From contig OX637393.1 of assembly GCA_951799425.1 (NCBI GenBank), positions 22,237,744 through 22,301,743 on the forward strand: a DNA stretch of 64,000 nucleotides, in the 5' to 3' direction. A model generated the notes under the pieces. The model saw only the letters and a list, made by a program, of their open reading frames with translations. It was not told where the DNA came from and made no database searches. This DNA comes from Ilex aquifolium. Its lineage: Eukaryota > Streptophyta > Magnoliopsida > Aquifoliales > Aquifoliaceae. Of the stretch, positions 1-11,582 are shown piece after piece (the first letter of the stretch is position 1; each line of letters opens with the position of its first letter). The position numbers and the translations under genes were made by a program.

Positions 1-1277
1 GAGATATTCTACATCTACTCAAATAAGAATCTTCGATTCAACGGTAAATTTTCTTTGAATAATCTCATTAGATTTGTTTTGATTAGCACTCATTGAATTG
101 TATTGTTAGCATTTTCCTTGAAATTTTTACTTAGGTATTATACAGATATATGATTTCTGGAAAATGATCTTAGACCATTTTTGTTTAATTTTGAGCATTG
201 ACAATTTCTTTTACAAAATTATATCCTTAGTCAGCCATGATTGAGCCTAAAGGAATATAAATTCTTTTCATGAAAACCAAGAAATACCCGAGCCACATAA
301 GAATATATATTAAACCTACCTTTGCTATCTAATTTTCTTGCACCCTCTTCTTAATCAACATGATATAGAAAAGCACAAGAGGAAGAAAAGGCAGAAGAGA
401 GTAAAGAAAAGAAAAGGATGATTATTGTTCAAAGTAAAAGAAATCTGTGAAGGAAATTTAAAGAGAAAAAGAAAGAAAGAAAAGAGCCAAGAAAGTGAAA
501 AAATGAAAAGGATGAACGTGCAAGTCTTAGAAAGCTAGGAAGAGGTGTGCTACAATAATCAGGAAGGATAGCTTTTGAATCCCATTGACGTTGTTTCTTA
601 AAACCTAAACCAATGGCCACATTACAACCCTAAGAAAGTCCTTTTTTATTCCAGAAGTCATGCATGTGTATTAATCCTATCAATCAAAAAAAGGAGAATG
701 TTGATAATATGTTTAATGTAGTGTTAATATCCTTTCATGAGATTATGTCAAATTCCAGTTCTATTCAAATAATCGCTCTTATGATTTATTACATGTGAAC
801 TTATTTGCTTTGTTAACAATATTCCAATCATATGTAATTTTTGAGTGAATAGTCACTATAACCTATGTGTATTCTTTACTAAGTTTATTCTAGGGGAGGA
901 TTGACATCAACAAGACTACCATGAAAGATGGTAATATTTTATGAGTGATTTTTTTTTTTAGATAAAGAAATCATTGCACACACACATAAGTTTTTATAAA
1001 AATATATGGACAATATTACAACTAACGTGTGTTACTCTTATAATGATCAGAAAAAGAAAGTATTCTAGTAATGCAGAGAAATATTGATTTAATTTTATCT
1101 GTGAAAAATATGAATTATGAACTCCTAACTATTGAAGTTTGTAGGTAGTTTCGCTGAAAACCTTCACGAGAAAAAACTCATCCACTAGGGATCACCTAGG
1201 GGTTTAACAGCTTGTTGCATATGCTAAATGCAATCGTGAAATCTACAAAAGTGATTTTATTTTGTTTAAATGTTTTA
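1..1277 (+). mobile_element. 3' non-coding end of old Athila-type element I
   Basis: No coding region is visible here. The stretch matches, block by block and by eye, the non-coding DNA that lies between ORF3 and the 3' LTR of elements A (20052-21842) and B (39041-40865, reverse). Shared landmarks are a 'not-quite-repeated' run around 160-240 (a phrase meaning roughly 'cttagaccat ... attgagc'), the 'gctatctaattttcttgca' segment near 327, the 'catgagattatg' segment near 736, and the segment around 1150-1240 that ends in the 'gcttgttgcatatgctaaatg' type sequence. The element is truncated by the window edge on the left. A/T-rich and diverged, so an old copy. Confidence 0.75.
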
Positions 1278-1313
1278 TTTACTAGGGACTAGTAAAGTTT
1301 AGGTTGGGGAGTG
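1278..1313 (+). other. Hairpin and polypurine tract of element I
   Basis: 1278-1296 is a perfect inverted repeat (8-bp arms TTTACTAG/CTAGTAAA, loop GGA). It is followed directly by a purine-rich tract (GGTTGGGGAG within 1301-1310) and then by the LTR start TGATTAAC. Polypurine tracts prime plus-strand DNA in LTR retrotransposons and abut the 3' LTR. The same hairpin-plus-tract arrangement is present in A, B and D. Confidence 0.8.
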
Positions 1314-2968
1314 TGATTAACCCCAATTAGTATGTAAATTAAAATAGTTAAATAAGTTAATTATGTAAGTTAAAACAATTAAAAACTGTAAATTAGGGTT
1401 AGTGCGTAAATCAGGGTTTATGTGTGTAATGTCTGAAATTTCAGGGTTTTTGTGCGGAAATTGAGGGGAGCAATCTGCTAAAGATGAAACAAGCAAGGGA
1501 TGTAAGTGTAATATCAACAAGAATCTGCCAGAACAGTGTGGAGAATCACCATCATATTCCAGTACATCAACACCGTCCGGACAGTGGTGATGGCGTCCGA
1601 ACAGTTGCTTAAGGCGGTTCACCCTTATCCTTCTTCCAGCATCTTCATCTTTGGCCTATAAATAAGCCTGGCCATCTTCCTTAACCGAGAGCTTGGGGAG
1701 GAGGAGTTCCGGGATACCTTTGGATAGAAATTCAAGAATACAAAGAAAGATACAAAGATAGATTCAAGAATCCAAGGGGAGATCCTGTCCAACCTATTTT
1801 CTAGCCAGAATTATGTTATTTCTACATTTCTATTATAACTCTCTACTTGGAAGGTTGAACTTCCAACACCTTTGTGTCTTAACTGATATTAAGGGTGGTT
1901 GTATTTTAACTATTCCTTGGGAACGGAGTGTCTGTCGTTTAGATTTATAATGAAACTGTCTCGCACTTCTTGTTTGTTTATAGCAATGGGGTGTGAGTAG
2001 TTTACTTATACCCTTCAGTGAAGGGTGAACATACGTATATTATTGGTTAAGTTATGGAATTGATGATGTTTAATTATGCTTTATTGTTATATATACCTCC
2101 CTTAAATGATGGATGGTTATATTTATAATATGCTTATAGTTATGAACACCGAGTGGTACTGAATATTCTATACCATACTATCTACTATTATGTACTTCAT
2201 GTATGATACAGTGATGTGCGTCATTGGGTGTTACGTAAAATTCGATTGATTGGTTATAGACGGGTTAAGTCTCGGCATAGCCAATGCTTTCAAGTCAATA
2301 TGTGACCCAAAATTATGTCATCAGTGAATCATCAACTTGCCGGTTGAATATCTAAAGTGTTCCATCTGAATGGCTTGACCTTCTGGTTCACTAAGGATGT
2401 TTAACTGTTGCATGGTACAAAGCTGTTAGATAAATAACCTAAGTGATCCTCCTGAATGGCTTGGCCTTCTGGTTCACTAGGGTTGTTTAACAGATATATA
2501 AGACAAAATTGCCAATTGAGTAATTCCAGTATTCCTACTGCATGGCTTGAACTTCTAGTTTACTTGAATTAGTTAATTGTTGCATATACCTACCAGCTAA
2601 CCTAAACAGTTGTTGTGTTATGGTTTAATATACATCAGACCTACCGGTTGACTTTTCAGTGACCTGGAAGTTAATTGTTGTAAGGTAGCATTTCCAGTAC
2701 TTAACAAATATAAAGCATATATGATCCTTGAACTGATCTTTTATATTATTGTCTTTTAACAGTTTACCTACGAATTTCATTTATGCAATTTATTTACTTA
2801 GACTAGTTATTAATCTAAGCTCACCTTACAAGCTATCTCATATTACACTACTTTAACAACAACTTCACTGTTCTTATTTTAAATTCCAATTATTAAAACT
2901 CTTCATGGGATCGATCTTGGACTTAAACCGAGAAAACTACAATTCAAAAAATTATACTTGGGTGTATG
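1314..2968 (+). repeat. 3' LTR of element I, cut short by element F
   Basis: The LTR begins TGATTAAC right after the polypurine tract. Its 3' part carries the segment typical of these LTRs just before the end ('gggatcgatcttggactt' near 2908, then 'acttgggtgta' near 2956), which matches the last ~60 bp of C's LTR. The final bases are missing because F begins at 2969. Palindromic motifs and a TATA box lie at 1574-1664. The ORFs readable inside it are short and not coding. Confidence 0.75.
1574..1664 (+). promoter_or_regulatory. Decayed palindrome pair and TATA box in LTR I
   Basis: Two degenerate copies of the C-family word, CGTCCGGACA (1574-1583) and CGTCCGAACA (1594-1603), lie 20 bp apart. 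TATAAATA follows at 1657-1664. This is the same order (palindromes, then TATA) seen in A, B, E and H. Both copies have lost palindrome symmetry, as expected for an old element. Confidence 0.6.
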
Positions 2969-4646
2969 TGAATAGCACAAAACATTGCATATATTGTATG
3001 TTGTTATGCCCTTTTATACTTGCTTTTGTTGAGAATTTGGGGAGAAATGCGTTGAATCTTCTCTTTAATGAAGTTTTGTGTGAATGTAGGTGAAAAAGTT
3101 GTAAATAGCTTGAGTAAGCTCCCATCATAATGTTTAAAGTCAATGAAGATGTGGGGATAGGTTAAAGGAAGGATTGGAGGGTGAAGAAACCAAGAAAAAT
3201 GCAATTTGGATGAAAACCTTCCGGAAGGTTTACACTTAGTCTGCCTATTCACTGCCAAATCCTTCCGGAAGGTTTTGTCTACTGGAATGAACCTTCTGGA
3301 AGGTTTGCGTCGACCTTCCGCAAGGTTTTGCTGTCTGGACTACTTTTTCAACTGTTTCTGCACAAACCTTCCGAAAGGTTTGCATCGACCTTCCGGAAGG
3401 TTTTGCCCAGAATTCCCAGACAGCCTGCAACTCAAGCTCTGCCATTTGGGGGTCCTACCTTTGCTTCCCCCACTTTTCCCCTAACATCTCTTACACATAT
3501 ACAAGCCTCCCTTCACTTCAAGTTGGACTTGGGAAGCCATTGCATTAATGAGGAGGAGAGAGAAAAGCCAAGCCAAGGGAGTTGCAGGCTAGGCTTGTCC
3601 CCAAGCCATCAAGTCAGCCTCCTATGGATGGGAAGCCTGTCACACACCTAGAGGGAGTTCCATGGAGGAAAATGCAAGCATTCATTGAGTATTATTCAAT
3701 ATTATAGAGATATAGAGAGAGAAAACTTAGATTTTTGCATTCCTTTACCCATTTTCAATTGTAATCTTCTTGAATACCCTTTTAAGATTCATTTATTGTC
3801 TTTAATGTCATTTATTTCAAGTACATTGCAATTTTAAATACACCATTTAGATTCTACTATTGTTGTATTGAGTTCTCTTCATTTCAAGGTTTTAATATGG
3901 ATATTGAATGCACTACTTCATAGTTTAACTTTCTTGCATTAAATTAAGTTTCAATCTTCATTTCTTCACAATGTCTCTCCTCTTCATTTATGTTCTTGCT
4001 TTAAATATGAGTAGCTAAGTTTTAAGTTGGCTAATCCAAGAGAGAATTCCTCTTGGGTATGCTAAATCAACTCTATTTCATTTCTGCTCGTAGTGTATGA
4101 CGGTTTGGTTTGACTAGGTTGAGTGTCGACATGGTTGTGAGTTCTTGATACACCGTAGACTTGTCACGGGGTATGCTTGAATCCTCACCTCCATTTTAGT
4201 CCCGCGCTTCCTATGAATCAATCGAACGTGTAGGCACCATTGGAAGAACGTCTTGATTCGATTTGGCATTCCCATTGGAATGACCTCTTTGGATTAGCCA
4301 ACATTTGTTTTCATTTTATTTTCATCAAAAACACATTTCACCAAAACTCAAACATCAAAGATTTTTACACTTTTCCTTTTTCATCAAAATCACCTTCAAA
4401 ACAATTCACCTTCCTTCCCTGAGGAGACGACATTGGAATACGAATTCCAAGTAAAACACGACACTCGAAAGTCTCTCTGTGCTTGGGAAGCACTTTTGTT
4501 CACACACACACATTTTGTTCATTCACACCCGTTTGCCCATTTCTTGCATTGAACCCGAGTGAGAGTGACACTCACCCACACACATAAGTCATACAGACAT
4601 TGAGGGTTCATGTTCGGAGATTGGGAACGATGGAAGAAATCAAGCA
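2969..4646 (+). repeat. 5' LTR of relic F
   Basis: Starts TGAATAGCAC, matching D's LTR start TGATTAGCAC, and ends CA just before the decayed primer-binding site. It is about 430 bp shorter than D's 2109-bp LTR, mainly because it has fewer palindrome repeats. It sits within I's LTR about 10-30 bp from that LTR's expected end. The ORFs in both strands around 3206-3651 come from the palindromic repeats and are not genes. Confidence 0.75.
3218..3399 (+). promoter_or_regulatory. CTTCCGGAAG palindrome cluster in LTR F
   Basis: Six copies of the D-family 10-bp palindrome begin at 3218, 3262, 3293, 3315, 3368 and 3390. The pairs 3293/3315 and 3368/3390 are exactly 22 bp apart, the same spacing as in D. 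Three copies (3293, 3315, 3368) have one substitution; the others are intact. A weak TATA-like stretch (CATATACAAG) lies further downstream near 3496. Confidence 0.7.
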
Positions 4647-4650
4647 TTTT

Positions 4651-4668
4651 TTACATCGTTGCGGGGGA
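4651..4668 (+). other. Decayed primer-binding site of relic F
   Basis: The 12 right-hand bases match the tRNA-Asp-type site used by the other elements (CGTTGCCGGGGA) with one change; the left six are mostly lost. Position, right after the LTR end and before the leader that matches D, supports the assignment. Confidence 0.6.
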
Positions 4669-4804
4669 AGGCAAAGCGTTGAATTAAGAAGGTAATTTTC
4701 GGACAACGGAAGTAAGTCCGGTGAATTCTCATCACAAGTTGAGGTAAGTTGCTCCTTGTATATACTCTTGTTTGCTTGTTTTTCAATTGTAGATATTGTT
4801 TTGT

Positions 4805-6270
4805 ATGTGGGGATGAGATGACCAAATTAAATTTGGTAGAAGACCTTTAGGCCCCAACATGAATATTAACCAAGACCCACCCGAGGATGTCGTTGATAAT
4901 TTTGAGAATGAGGAAGCTAATGCCTTCTCTTACCAGTCCAAGCTCATGCCTTCCTAGTCAAGTCGGGAATGTTGCAACTACTTTCTCAATTCCACGGAAT
5001 TGAAAGAGAAAATCTTTATTTACACATTAAGGAATTCGATGATATAGTTGCAACCTTCCTCACTAATCATTCTATGGAAGACATAAATTGCTTGAAATTG
5101 TTTCCCTTTTCACTTAAGGACAAATCCAAAACGTGGTTGAATTCCTTGAGGCGTCGATCCATAACCTCTTTGGCACAAATGCTTTTCGAGTTTTTGAACA
5201 AATTTTTTCCAGTGCCTAGAACCACCACTCTTAAAAAGCAAATCCAAAACGTTTCGGAAAAGCCCAATGAGCAATTTTACAACTGTTGGGATCGCTACAA
5301 GGAATTGCTACAATCCATTTCACAGCATAGTTTTGAATCATGGCAATTGGTGAGTTTCTTCTACGAAGGGATTACACCGGGTCATCTACAATTCATTGAC
5401 ATGATGTGCAATGGGGAGTTCTTGAACAAGGATCCCGATGAGGCCCCTGATTACTTTAGTACATTGGGGCAAAATGCACAATCTTAGGATATCACGGATC
5501 CCACTGATGTACCGAGATCTTCTCCGGGTAGTAATCAAGCACAAAGGGGAGGGATGTATGATTTGAGAGGCCGAGAGGATTTGCTTTCTAAAAACACCAA
5601 GTTATCTCGGATGGTGGAAAGTTTAGAAGCCAATAGCAGACATGAGGTGTCCAATATTTCAAAGACCGAGGAGGGTTGCTCAATTTGTGAGAGTGTGGAG
5701 CATTCCATAATAGAATTTCCTAACATTCTGGCACTTAAGGAATTCTATTATGAGCAAGTTAATGCCTTTAACCAAACGAGGAAATCATTCTCCCCTCTCA
5801 AACACTTACAATCTGGGTTGGAGTAATCACCCGAACTTTAGTTGGAAGAATGAGAACCCCACTCCTCACGGTTCTAATGCATATTCACCTCCCATGCCTC
5901 CTAAGCAAAATCAATACCAAGGTCAAGGGCAATCGTCTAGCTCTCAATACCCCCGGTCTAATCCTCAAGGGTATTCACAAAACCCGCCTCCACAAAATTT
6001 TGCACAAGGTCCACCTCCACAAAAATTTGGTCAATAAGGACCGACCAATCCTCCCACCTACCAACCTCCTCATAAGAGGAATTTGGAGGATGTGGTTCAT
6101 TTATTCATCCAAAGCCAAACCGCCATCAACAATCAAAATGCCGCAGCTTTTAATGACATTTGGATTCAACTCACGAAGTTGACCAATTCCATAGGGACAT
6201 CACAACAAGAGAAGGGGAAATTCCCCGCTCAACCCCAAGAAAACCCTAGAGGCCAACATGTCATTGAGTA
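4805..6270 (+). pseudogene. gag pseudogene of relic F
   Basis: The expected start (ATGTGGGGA at 4805) is followed at once by a TGA. The longest intact piece, 4969-5487 (172 codons), is a retrotransposon gag core: FHGIERENLYLHIKEF, then LFPFSLKDKSKTWLNSL, then the [16 protein letters not shown] and FFYEGITPGHLQF segments shared with D. The frame then breaks at TAG 5485-5487. Downstream (5554-5826) is a nucleocapsid region whose zinc knuckle reads CSIC-X4-H-X4-F, so the last cysteine is lost. A proline/glutamine-rich linker follows (about 5850-6035), ended by another stop, and then the conserved IQLTKLTNSIG segment at about 6165. The linker and knuckle matter because element D lacks exactly this part. 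Confidence 0.85.
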
Positions 6271-7338
6271 GTCCAAACCCACCAAAGAGAGTTGTGAGTA
6301 ACTCAAAGCGGTCACCACCCTTCGGAGTGGCAAACTAATAGACAAAACCATTGTGCCAAAAGTCTCACCCAAAGCCACATTGCCAAAAGAGAAAGAGACT
6401 AAGGGTGAATCTGAGGGGGGTGAGGTGAGTGAAAAAGAAAAAAATGTTGATGATTTGAATGTGCGTGCATGTTCCAATCCGTCCCCTTTTCCAAATCGTT
6501 TGAGGCACCCATGAAGGTGGCTAACTATTCTGATATCATTGAGATGTTCAAGCAGGTTAAGATCAATATCCCACTCCTCGATGCCATAAAGCAAATCCCT
6601 TCATGTGCCAAGATCTTGAAGGACTTGTGCACAATGAAGCGGAAACTAAATGTGCACAAGAAGGCATTCCTCACCGAGCAAGTGAGCTCAATCTTGAGGA
6701 CCAACACACCACCAAAGTTCAAAGACCCAAGCTGCCCTACCATTGCCATTAAAATAGGGAATTGTTGGGTGGAGCAAGCACTTCTTGATTTGGGGGCAAG
6801 TGTCAACCTCTTGTCCTACTCGGTGTATCAACAACTCCAACTTGAAGAGTTGAAGCCAACTCCAATCACTCTTCAATTGGCGGACCGAACCATTAGAGCA
6901 CGAAGGAGAGTAGTTGAGGATGTTTTAGTCCAAGTTGATAATTTTTATTTTCCTGTTGATTTTATTGTGCTTGAAACTCACCCGGTTGCTAACCCTGGTT
7001 CACAAATTCCCGTCATATTAGGTAGACCGTTCCTTTCTACTTCTAATGCTGTGATTAATTGCAAGAAAGGAGGAGATTGTTGATATAGAGCAGGTTGATG
7101 ATCAAGGGGAGTCGGAAAGCTTGAAAGGGGTAGAAAAATGGACCCCCTACATTTGAGAAGCTTCCACATCAAGAGAAAAAGATCTTTCCATCAACCGTGA
7201 AAAATCCCACCTTGGAGTTGAAGCTATTACCATCCAATCTCAAGTATGCATACCTCGGGGATGACAAACCTTCCCGGTGGTCATAAGCTCAACTTTGGAG
7301 GTGAAACAAGAAGAGGATCTCTTAAAAGTGTTGAGAAG
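6271..7338 (+). pseudogene. Protease and linker pseudogene of relic F
   Basis: 6469-7083 encodes the aspartic protease region: the [20 protein letters not shown] segment common to all Athila-type copies here, the active-site motif [10 protein letters not shown], and ends with VILGRPF. After 7068 about 70 codons present in D are deleted and the frame breaks; the next recognisable peptide, LKPLPSNLKYAYLGDD (about 7210-7265), precedes RT in D. The copy stops in the following KV-LR segment at 7338, before any RT motif. Confidence 0.85.
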
Positions 7339-7588
7339 TGATGAACACAAAATATTGCATATTTAAAGGCCTCATTACATGCATTTTAACTTAGCTTTGC
7401 ATTTAAGTACTTAGAGTTACCCGAAATTATGAATAATGTTGAAATTTTGATGTTGCAGGTAATTATAGCGTAAATCATGTATTTTGGAACCTTGCAACTA
7501 AGTATGGAGGAGTGGTGAAGATTTGGACACATTCCATGAGGATTTGGAGGCTTAAAAGTGAAAGAAATCATAGAGGTATCGATGCTTG
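7339..7588 (+). repeat. Fragment of an E-like LTR
   Basis: Begins TGATGAACAC, matching the start of E's LTR (TGATGAAAGT at 60371), and shares with it the 'gaggtttaaaagtgaaagaaat' type segment (7545-7570 against 60475-60500). Only about 250 bp are present, with no palindromes, TATA or primer-binding site. It replaces the continuation of relic F and is followed directly by relic G, so both junctions are abrupt. Confidence 0.6.
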
Positions 7589-8759
7589 GTAATCTCAGCA
7601 GTCATGTGGAATCTATGCATTGTTAGGACATCCCATGAGGGAATGTCGCACCATTCCAGTATTCAAAGAAGTCTTGATGGAAAAAACCAATGCCATTTCA
7701 AATTTTAATACGCCTTATTCCAATCCATATTCTGAAACATATAATTCAGGATGGCGAAATCACCCAAATTTCAGTTGAAAAAACACACAGCCTATGAGCC
7801 AGCCACCAGGTCCACTTTCACCACAACCATAGACTCAGCAGCCTTATCAACCCCCACATAAGAGGAATTTAGAGGACACCATGAACAAGTTCATTCAGAG
7901 TCAAATGAGTTTCAATACTTAGATCGCCCATGCATTTATGGTTTCAAAGCTCAAACTTTACAGAATATTGAGGATATCAAGAGTCATTTAGCCAAATTGA
8001 CCCAGTCTTTGAGCACAATAGAGAAGGAGAAGTTCCATCTCAACCTAAACCTCCATAGGGTCAAAACCAGGCTAATATTGTGTCTTCCGAACCTTCTTTG
8101 AGTCAAGTCCAAGAAATTACTTCACTGAGAAGCGGTAAAGTGATTGACAAGACCATTAAAGCTAAAACTCTTGAACCAATAGCTGAGTCGATCCCTATAA
8201 ATGAACCAATTGAGCCTGAACCTGTGATTGAAAAGGAACCAGAATTACCAAATGAAAAAAAAGCGTTCAAGTCTTGTTCCGTTACCTTTTACTGAAAGAG
8301 TCAAGAAGCCTCAATCATTGAACAATCATGCTGAAATCTTTGAGTTGTTTAAGCAAGTACAGATTAACATTCCCCTATTGGATGTAATAAAGAATCCTAT
8401 GCCAAGTTTCTAAAAGGCCTTTGCACAGTAAAAAGAAGGATTAATGTAAAAAAAAGGGCATTTTTGACAGAACAAGCTAGTGCTATTATTCAGCACAAAG
8501 CCCCTCACAAGCACAAAGATCATGGGAGTCCTACAATTTCATGTATAATCAGAAACTTCTGGATGGAGCAAGCCATGCTTGATCTTGGATCAAGTGTTAA
8601 TTTGCACCAATATGTCTATGAGCAATTAGGTTTGGGTGAATTAAAACCCACTAATGTCACATTGCAACTGGCAGACCGTTCTGTAAAATTCCACGTGGAG
8701 TTGTGGAGGATGTACTTTTTCAAACTGATAAGTTTTAGTTTTATTTTCTAGAGGATTTC
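7589..8759 (+). pseudogene. gag-protease relic G (A/B family)
   Basis: Starts mid-gag at the zinc knuckle. The knuckle keeps the spacing C-X2-Y-X4-H-X4-C but has Tyr for the second Cys. Then come NPYSETYN, a proline-rich linker, and the KSHLAKLTQSL segment, all close to A's 12540-12950. The protease motif survives as MLDLGSSVNL (about 8575-8605). Several stops and frameshifts interrupt it. It ends at 8759 in the middle of the protease, where element B's reverse LTR begins. The rest of G should lie beyond B, outside the window. Confidence 0.8.
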
Positions 8760-9507
8760 TGACTTGATCCGAAATGTGTATACCCAAGTGCAGGCGGTCA
8801 AGCTGTAGTAATAATCCAGTTTGAGTCCGGAGTCGAATCCTCAGGGAACTCTTCTTGGTGTTTTGGGGTAAGCAGTGGTGGAGACCTATTGATTGTAACC
8901 CTTGAGATTTGAAGTTGTGTGAGGTGTGAGATTTCCTGGACAGAATATAAGATTCTTTCCAAGAGAATTTTCTAAACAAAGTATGAGATAATCTCTAATG
9001 TAAAAGAGTCACTCTTTAGTTCAAGGATCTGGACATGTAGTTAATTATCCGGTTTATTACACTTGTACTTGATAACTCAATTAACCCTCGTGTCAACAAC
9101 AGGTTAATCGGAAGATCAAGGTGGATTAAGGGAATTAAGAACATGATTCCGATGTCATTTTAGAAGTTTACAAGAATTGTCTGTGCCGAGACTTAAACCG
9201 TCTACAAACAAGCAAGTGTTTCTACAAGACATCCAATCATGACATTAATGTTCCATTTCCATTCTTTAATTGAAGCACAATAATGGTGAAGATTGAAGGG
9301 TAGTCATGAAGATCTAGCCGGGGTACTTGCCTTGAACCAATGAGTCTTTCTATACAAGAGTTATCTATGTTATAGAAAGAACTCCTGGTTATACAAAGTA
9401 CCATAACTTTGCTAGATGCAATCAATCATTCAATAAGCATGGGGAATATAAAGCATTAAGCATAATCGAAATTGCACAAATATAACGTCCGGATAATTTA
9501 TACATGC
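8760..9507 (-). repeat. Element B 3' LTR, distal piece
   Basis: Reverse complement of the 3' end of an A-like LTR. Reads TGACTTGATCC at the left edge (TG...CA terminus seen in reverse) and is aligned base for base with B's other LTR at 49488-50032 up to 9304. It is interrupted at 9507 by element A; the CATGC at 9503-9507 is repeated at 23835-23839. Confidence 0.9.
9503..9507. other. Target-site duplication of element A (CATGC)
   Basis: CATGC precedes A's 5' LTR here and follows its 3' LTR at 23835-23839. A 5-bp direct duplication is the usual product of Ty3/gypsy integrases and fixes A's borders. Confidence 0.95.
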
Positions 9508-9692
9508 TGATTAGTACTTAAAGTTGACATATTATTATGACATTTTAAGACTAATGTTACTTTAACGTAGTTTAAGTGATGTCATTTCAGGTCCTAAACT
9601 GAACAAGGACCCAAGAACAACAAGTACCACACTTGGATGCAGCACCAGTACATTAGAGCCCAAAATTGGAGAAGCTTGGAGCACAGCCAGAA

Positions 9693-10056
9693 CGTTCGAA
9701 CGCCAACTCACGTTCGAACGTACACATTGCACTGTAGCAGACTCAACTGCTGAAGAGAAGGCGTGTTGCAATTAGGAAAAAAGACTGGAGCTCTGAAGTA
9801 CTTGAGTGTCACGTTCGAACGCCAACTCACGTTCGAACGTGCACTTGAGTTGATGGAAGACCAGACCACTGCAGAGAGTTGGAACTGAACTTCACAGAAG
9901 ACCACAGATCACTCGAGTGAAAGGGGTCAGAGCAAATCTGGCGTTCGAACGCCCTCAGTGCAAAAATAGAAGAAAACGTTCGAACGACAGTCAACGTTTG
10001 AATGCCCTCAGTGCAAAAACAGAAAGAACGTTCGAACGCCAACTCACGTTCGAACG
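9693..10056 (+). promoter_or_regulatory. CGTTCGAACG palindrome cluster in LTR A
   Basis: Copies of the 10-bp palindrome begin at 9693, 9711, 9812, 9830, 9942, 9977, 9995 (degenerate, CGTTTGAATG), 10029 and 10047. Four pairs (9693/9711, 9812/9830, 9977/9995, 10029/10047) have an identical 8-bp spacer, 18 bp centre to centre. The cluster ends about 90 bp before the TATA box. Fixed spacing of symmetric sites suggests paired binding of a dimeric protein; the protein is unknown. The matching cluster in the 3' LTR lies at about 22063-22428. Confidence 0.9.
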
Positions 10057-10148
10057 TTATCCACAGACTGGCAGCAGAGTTGTTAACTGTTCACTTGGAC
10101 TTGGGCGGCAAACACTATTCTTTCACCCCCCTGTCTCCTCCTCTTGCC

Positions 10149-10156
10149 TATAAATA
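10149..10156 (+). promoter_or_regulatory. TATA box of LTR A
   Basis: TATAAATA in the context CTCTTGCCTATAAATACTCC. The same context recurs in the 3' LTR (near 22520) and, in reverse, in B's LTR (38358-38365), which supports it as the core promoter of the genomic RNA. Confidence 0.85.
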
Positions 10157-11471
10157 CTCCCCTTGTTGGAGAGCTTGAAGGAGGCATAGTAGGAAGTAGA
10201 ATAGTTGATGGAGGCTTAGACTCCCACTCTCATTGTAGATTTAGCTCATTTTCCTTATGAAGTCTTTATTTTAGAGATTAGTTTGGCTTTAGTCCAACAT
10301 CTCTTGCTTGTTATAACAGTAGTTTTATGCTTATGCTTATGTTTATGCTTTCATTTCTCATGCATAGAAGAGAAATAACTCACATCTTGGTTGAGGAAGC
10401 AACCCTCCAATTCTTGGTTGAGGAAGCCACCCTCCAAATGTGACTAGCTTTCTTCTACTTTTATTGTTCATGCATTTCACTTCCATTGCTTGCGCTTCTT
10501 TCTTTCCTAGAAGAGTGAAACTCCTCCACTTTTCTAGAGCTTTATTAAAGCCGTGAAGGGTGGAACGTGATTCACCCATTCTTTGTGAAAGATTGGCTCC
10601 GCGTTTGTTGTTACTTTATCTTTTAAAGTTCTCCACTTGGAGGGATGAGCATCACTCACTTTTCTAGCTTTACCCAAGCCATGAAGAGTGAGTAGTTTCT
10701 CATTCACTCTTTAGTAAGAGGAGAAGGGCATGTATAATTTATCCGGGAATCATATTTGTGCAATGTTCTTTTATGCTTAACGTTTATTTCTTCTTGTTAT
10801 CGGATGATTGATTGCATCTAGCAAAGCTAAGGTACCTTGTATAACTGTGAGCTCTTTCTATGACACGGATGACTCCTGCATAGAAAGACTCATCAGTTCA
10901 AGGCAAGTACCCCGGCTAGATCCTCATGACTACCCTTCAATCTTCCCCCTTATTGTACTTCATTTAAAGAATGGAATATTAATATCATGATTTAATATCT
11001 TGTAGAAACACTTGCTTGTTTGTACACGGGTTAAGTCTCGGCACAGGCAATTCTTGTAAACTTCTAGAAAGACATCGGAATCATGTTCTTAATTCTCACA
11101 ATCCATCTTTATCTTCCGATTAACTTGCTGTTGACATGAGAGTTAATTGAGTTATCAAGCACAATTATGACAAACCGGATAATTGACTACATGTCCAGAT
11201 CCTTGCACTAAAGAGTGATTCTTTTTAATTAGCATTTATCTCCTATTTAGTTAAGAAAATCCTCTTGGAAAGAATCTTATATTCTGTCCAGCAAAACCCA
11301 TATCTCACAGCAAATCTAAAAGGTTACAATCAAAAGGTCTCTACCACTGCTTGCCTTAGAAATATCAACAAAAGTTCCCTGTGGATTCGACTCCGGACTC
11401 AAACAGGATTATTACTACAACTTGACTGCCTGCACTTGGGTGTACGCATTGGATCAAGCCATCAAGTTTTT

Positions 11472-11489
11472 TGGCGCCGTTGCCGGGGA
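11472..11489 (+). other. Primer-binding site of element A (tRNA-Asp type)
   Basis: TGGCGCCGTTGCCGGGGA, complementary to the 3' end (with CCA) of plant tRNA-Asp. It is 7 nt after the LTR end. tRNA-Asp priming is typical of the Athila lineage. Confidence 0.95.
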
Positions 11490-11582
11490 GCCTTTGAAAG
11501 GTGCTTTAAGGTAAAAGGTAAAAAGACCTTCAACATTGTGTATATTTTGGTTTACTGTAAATAACTTTGTTTTATTTTCTTT

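Larger units (their letters stand above)
2969..7338 (+). mobile_element. Relic F: truncated Athila-type element (D family)
   Basis: In order: an LTR (2969-4646), a decayed primer-binding site (4651-4668), a leader, a gag pseudogene, and a protease pseudogene running into the start of the RT-upstream linker, where it stops at 7338 against an unrelated LTR fragment. Gene content and the leader ('cccaacatgaa' then the NINQDPPED peptide) match element D closely, so F is an older member of D's family. RT, RNase H, integrase, ORF3 and the second LTR are absent. Confidence 0.8.
9508..11464 (+). repeat. 5' LTR of element A
   Basis: Begins TGATTAGTAC and ends CCATCA, 1957 bp. It contains nine palindromic motifs (9693-10056), a TATA box (10149) and, near the end, the 'attcgactccgg' segment found in all these LTRs about 75 bp before the primer-binding site. 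The transcription start should lie roughly 30 bp after the TATA box. Short ORFs inside are not coding. Confidence 0.95.

Noticed and set aside
3206..3651. Overlapping ORFs of 92 and 107 codons in F's LTR
   Set aside because: Product of palindromic repeats in an LTR; no similarity to ORFs in D's LTR beyond the repeats.
9693..10056. CRISPR-like array
   Set aside because: Repeats are 10-bp palindromes with very short, partly identical spacers in a plant LTR; no cas genes.
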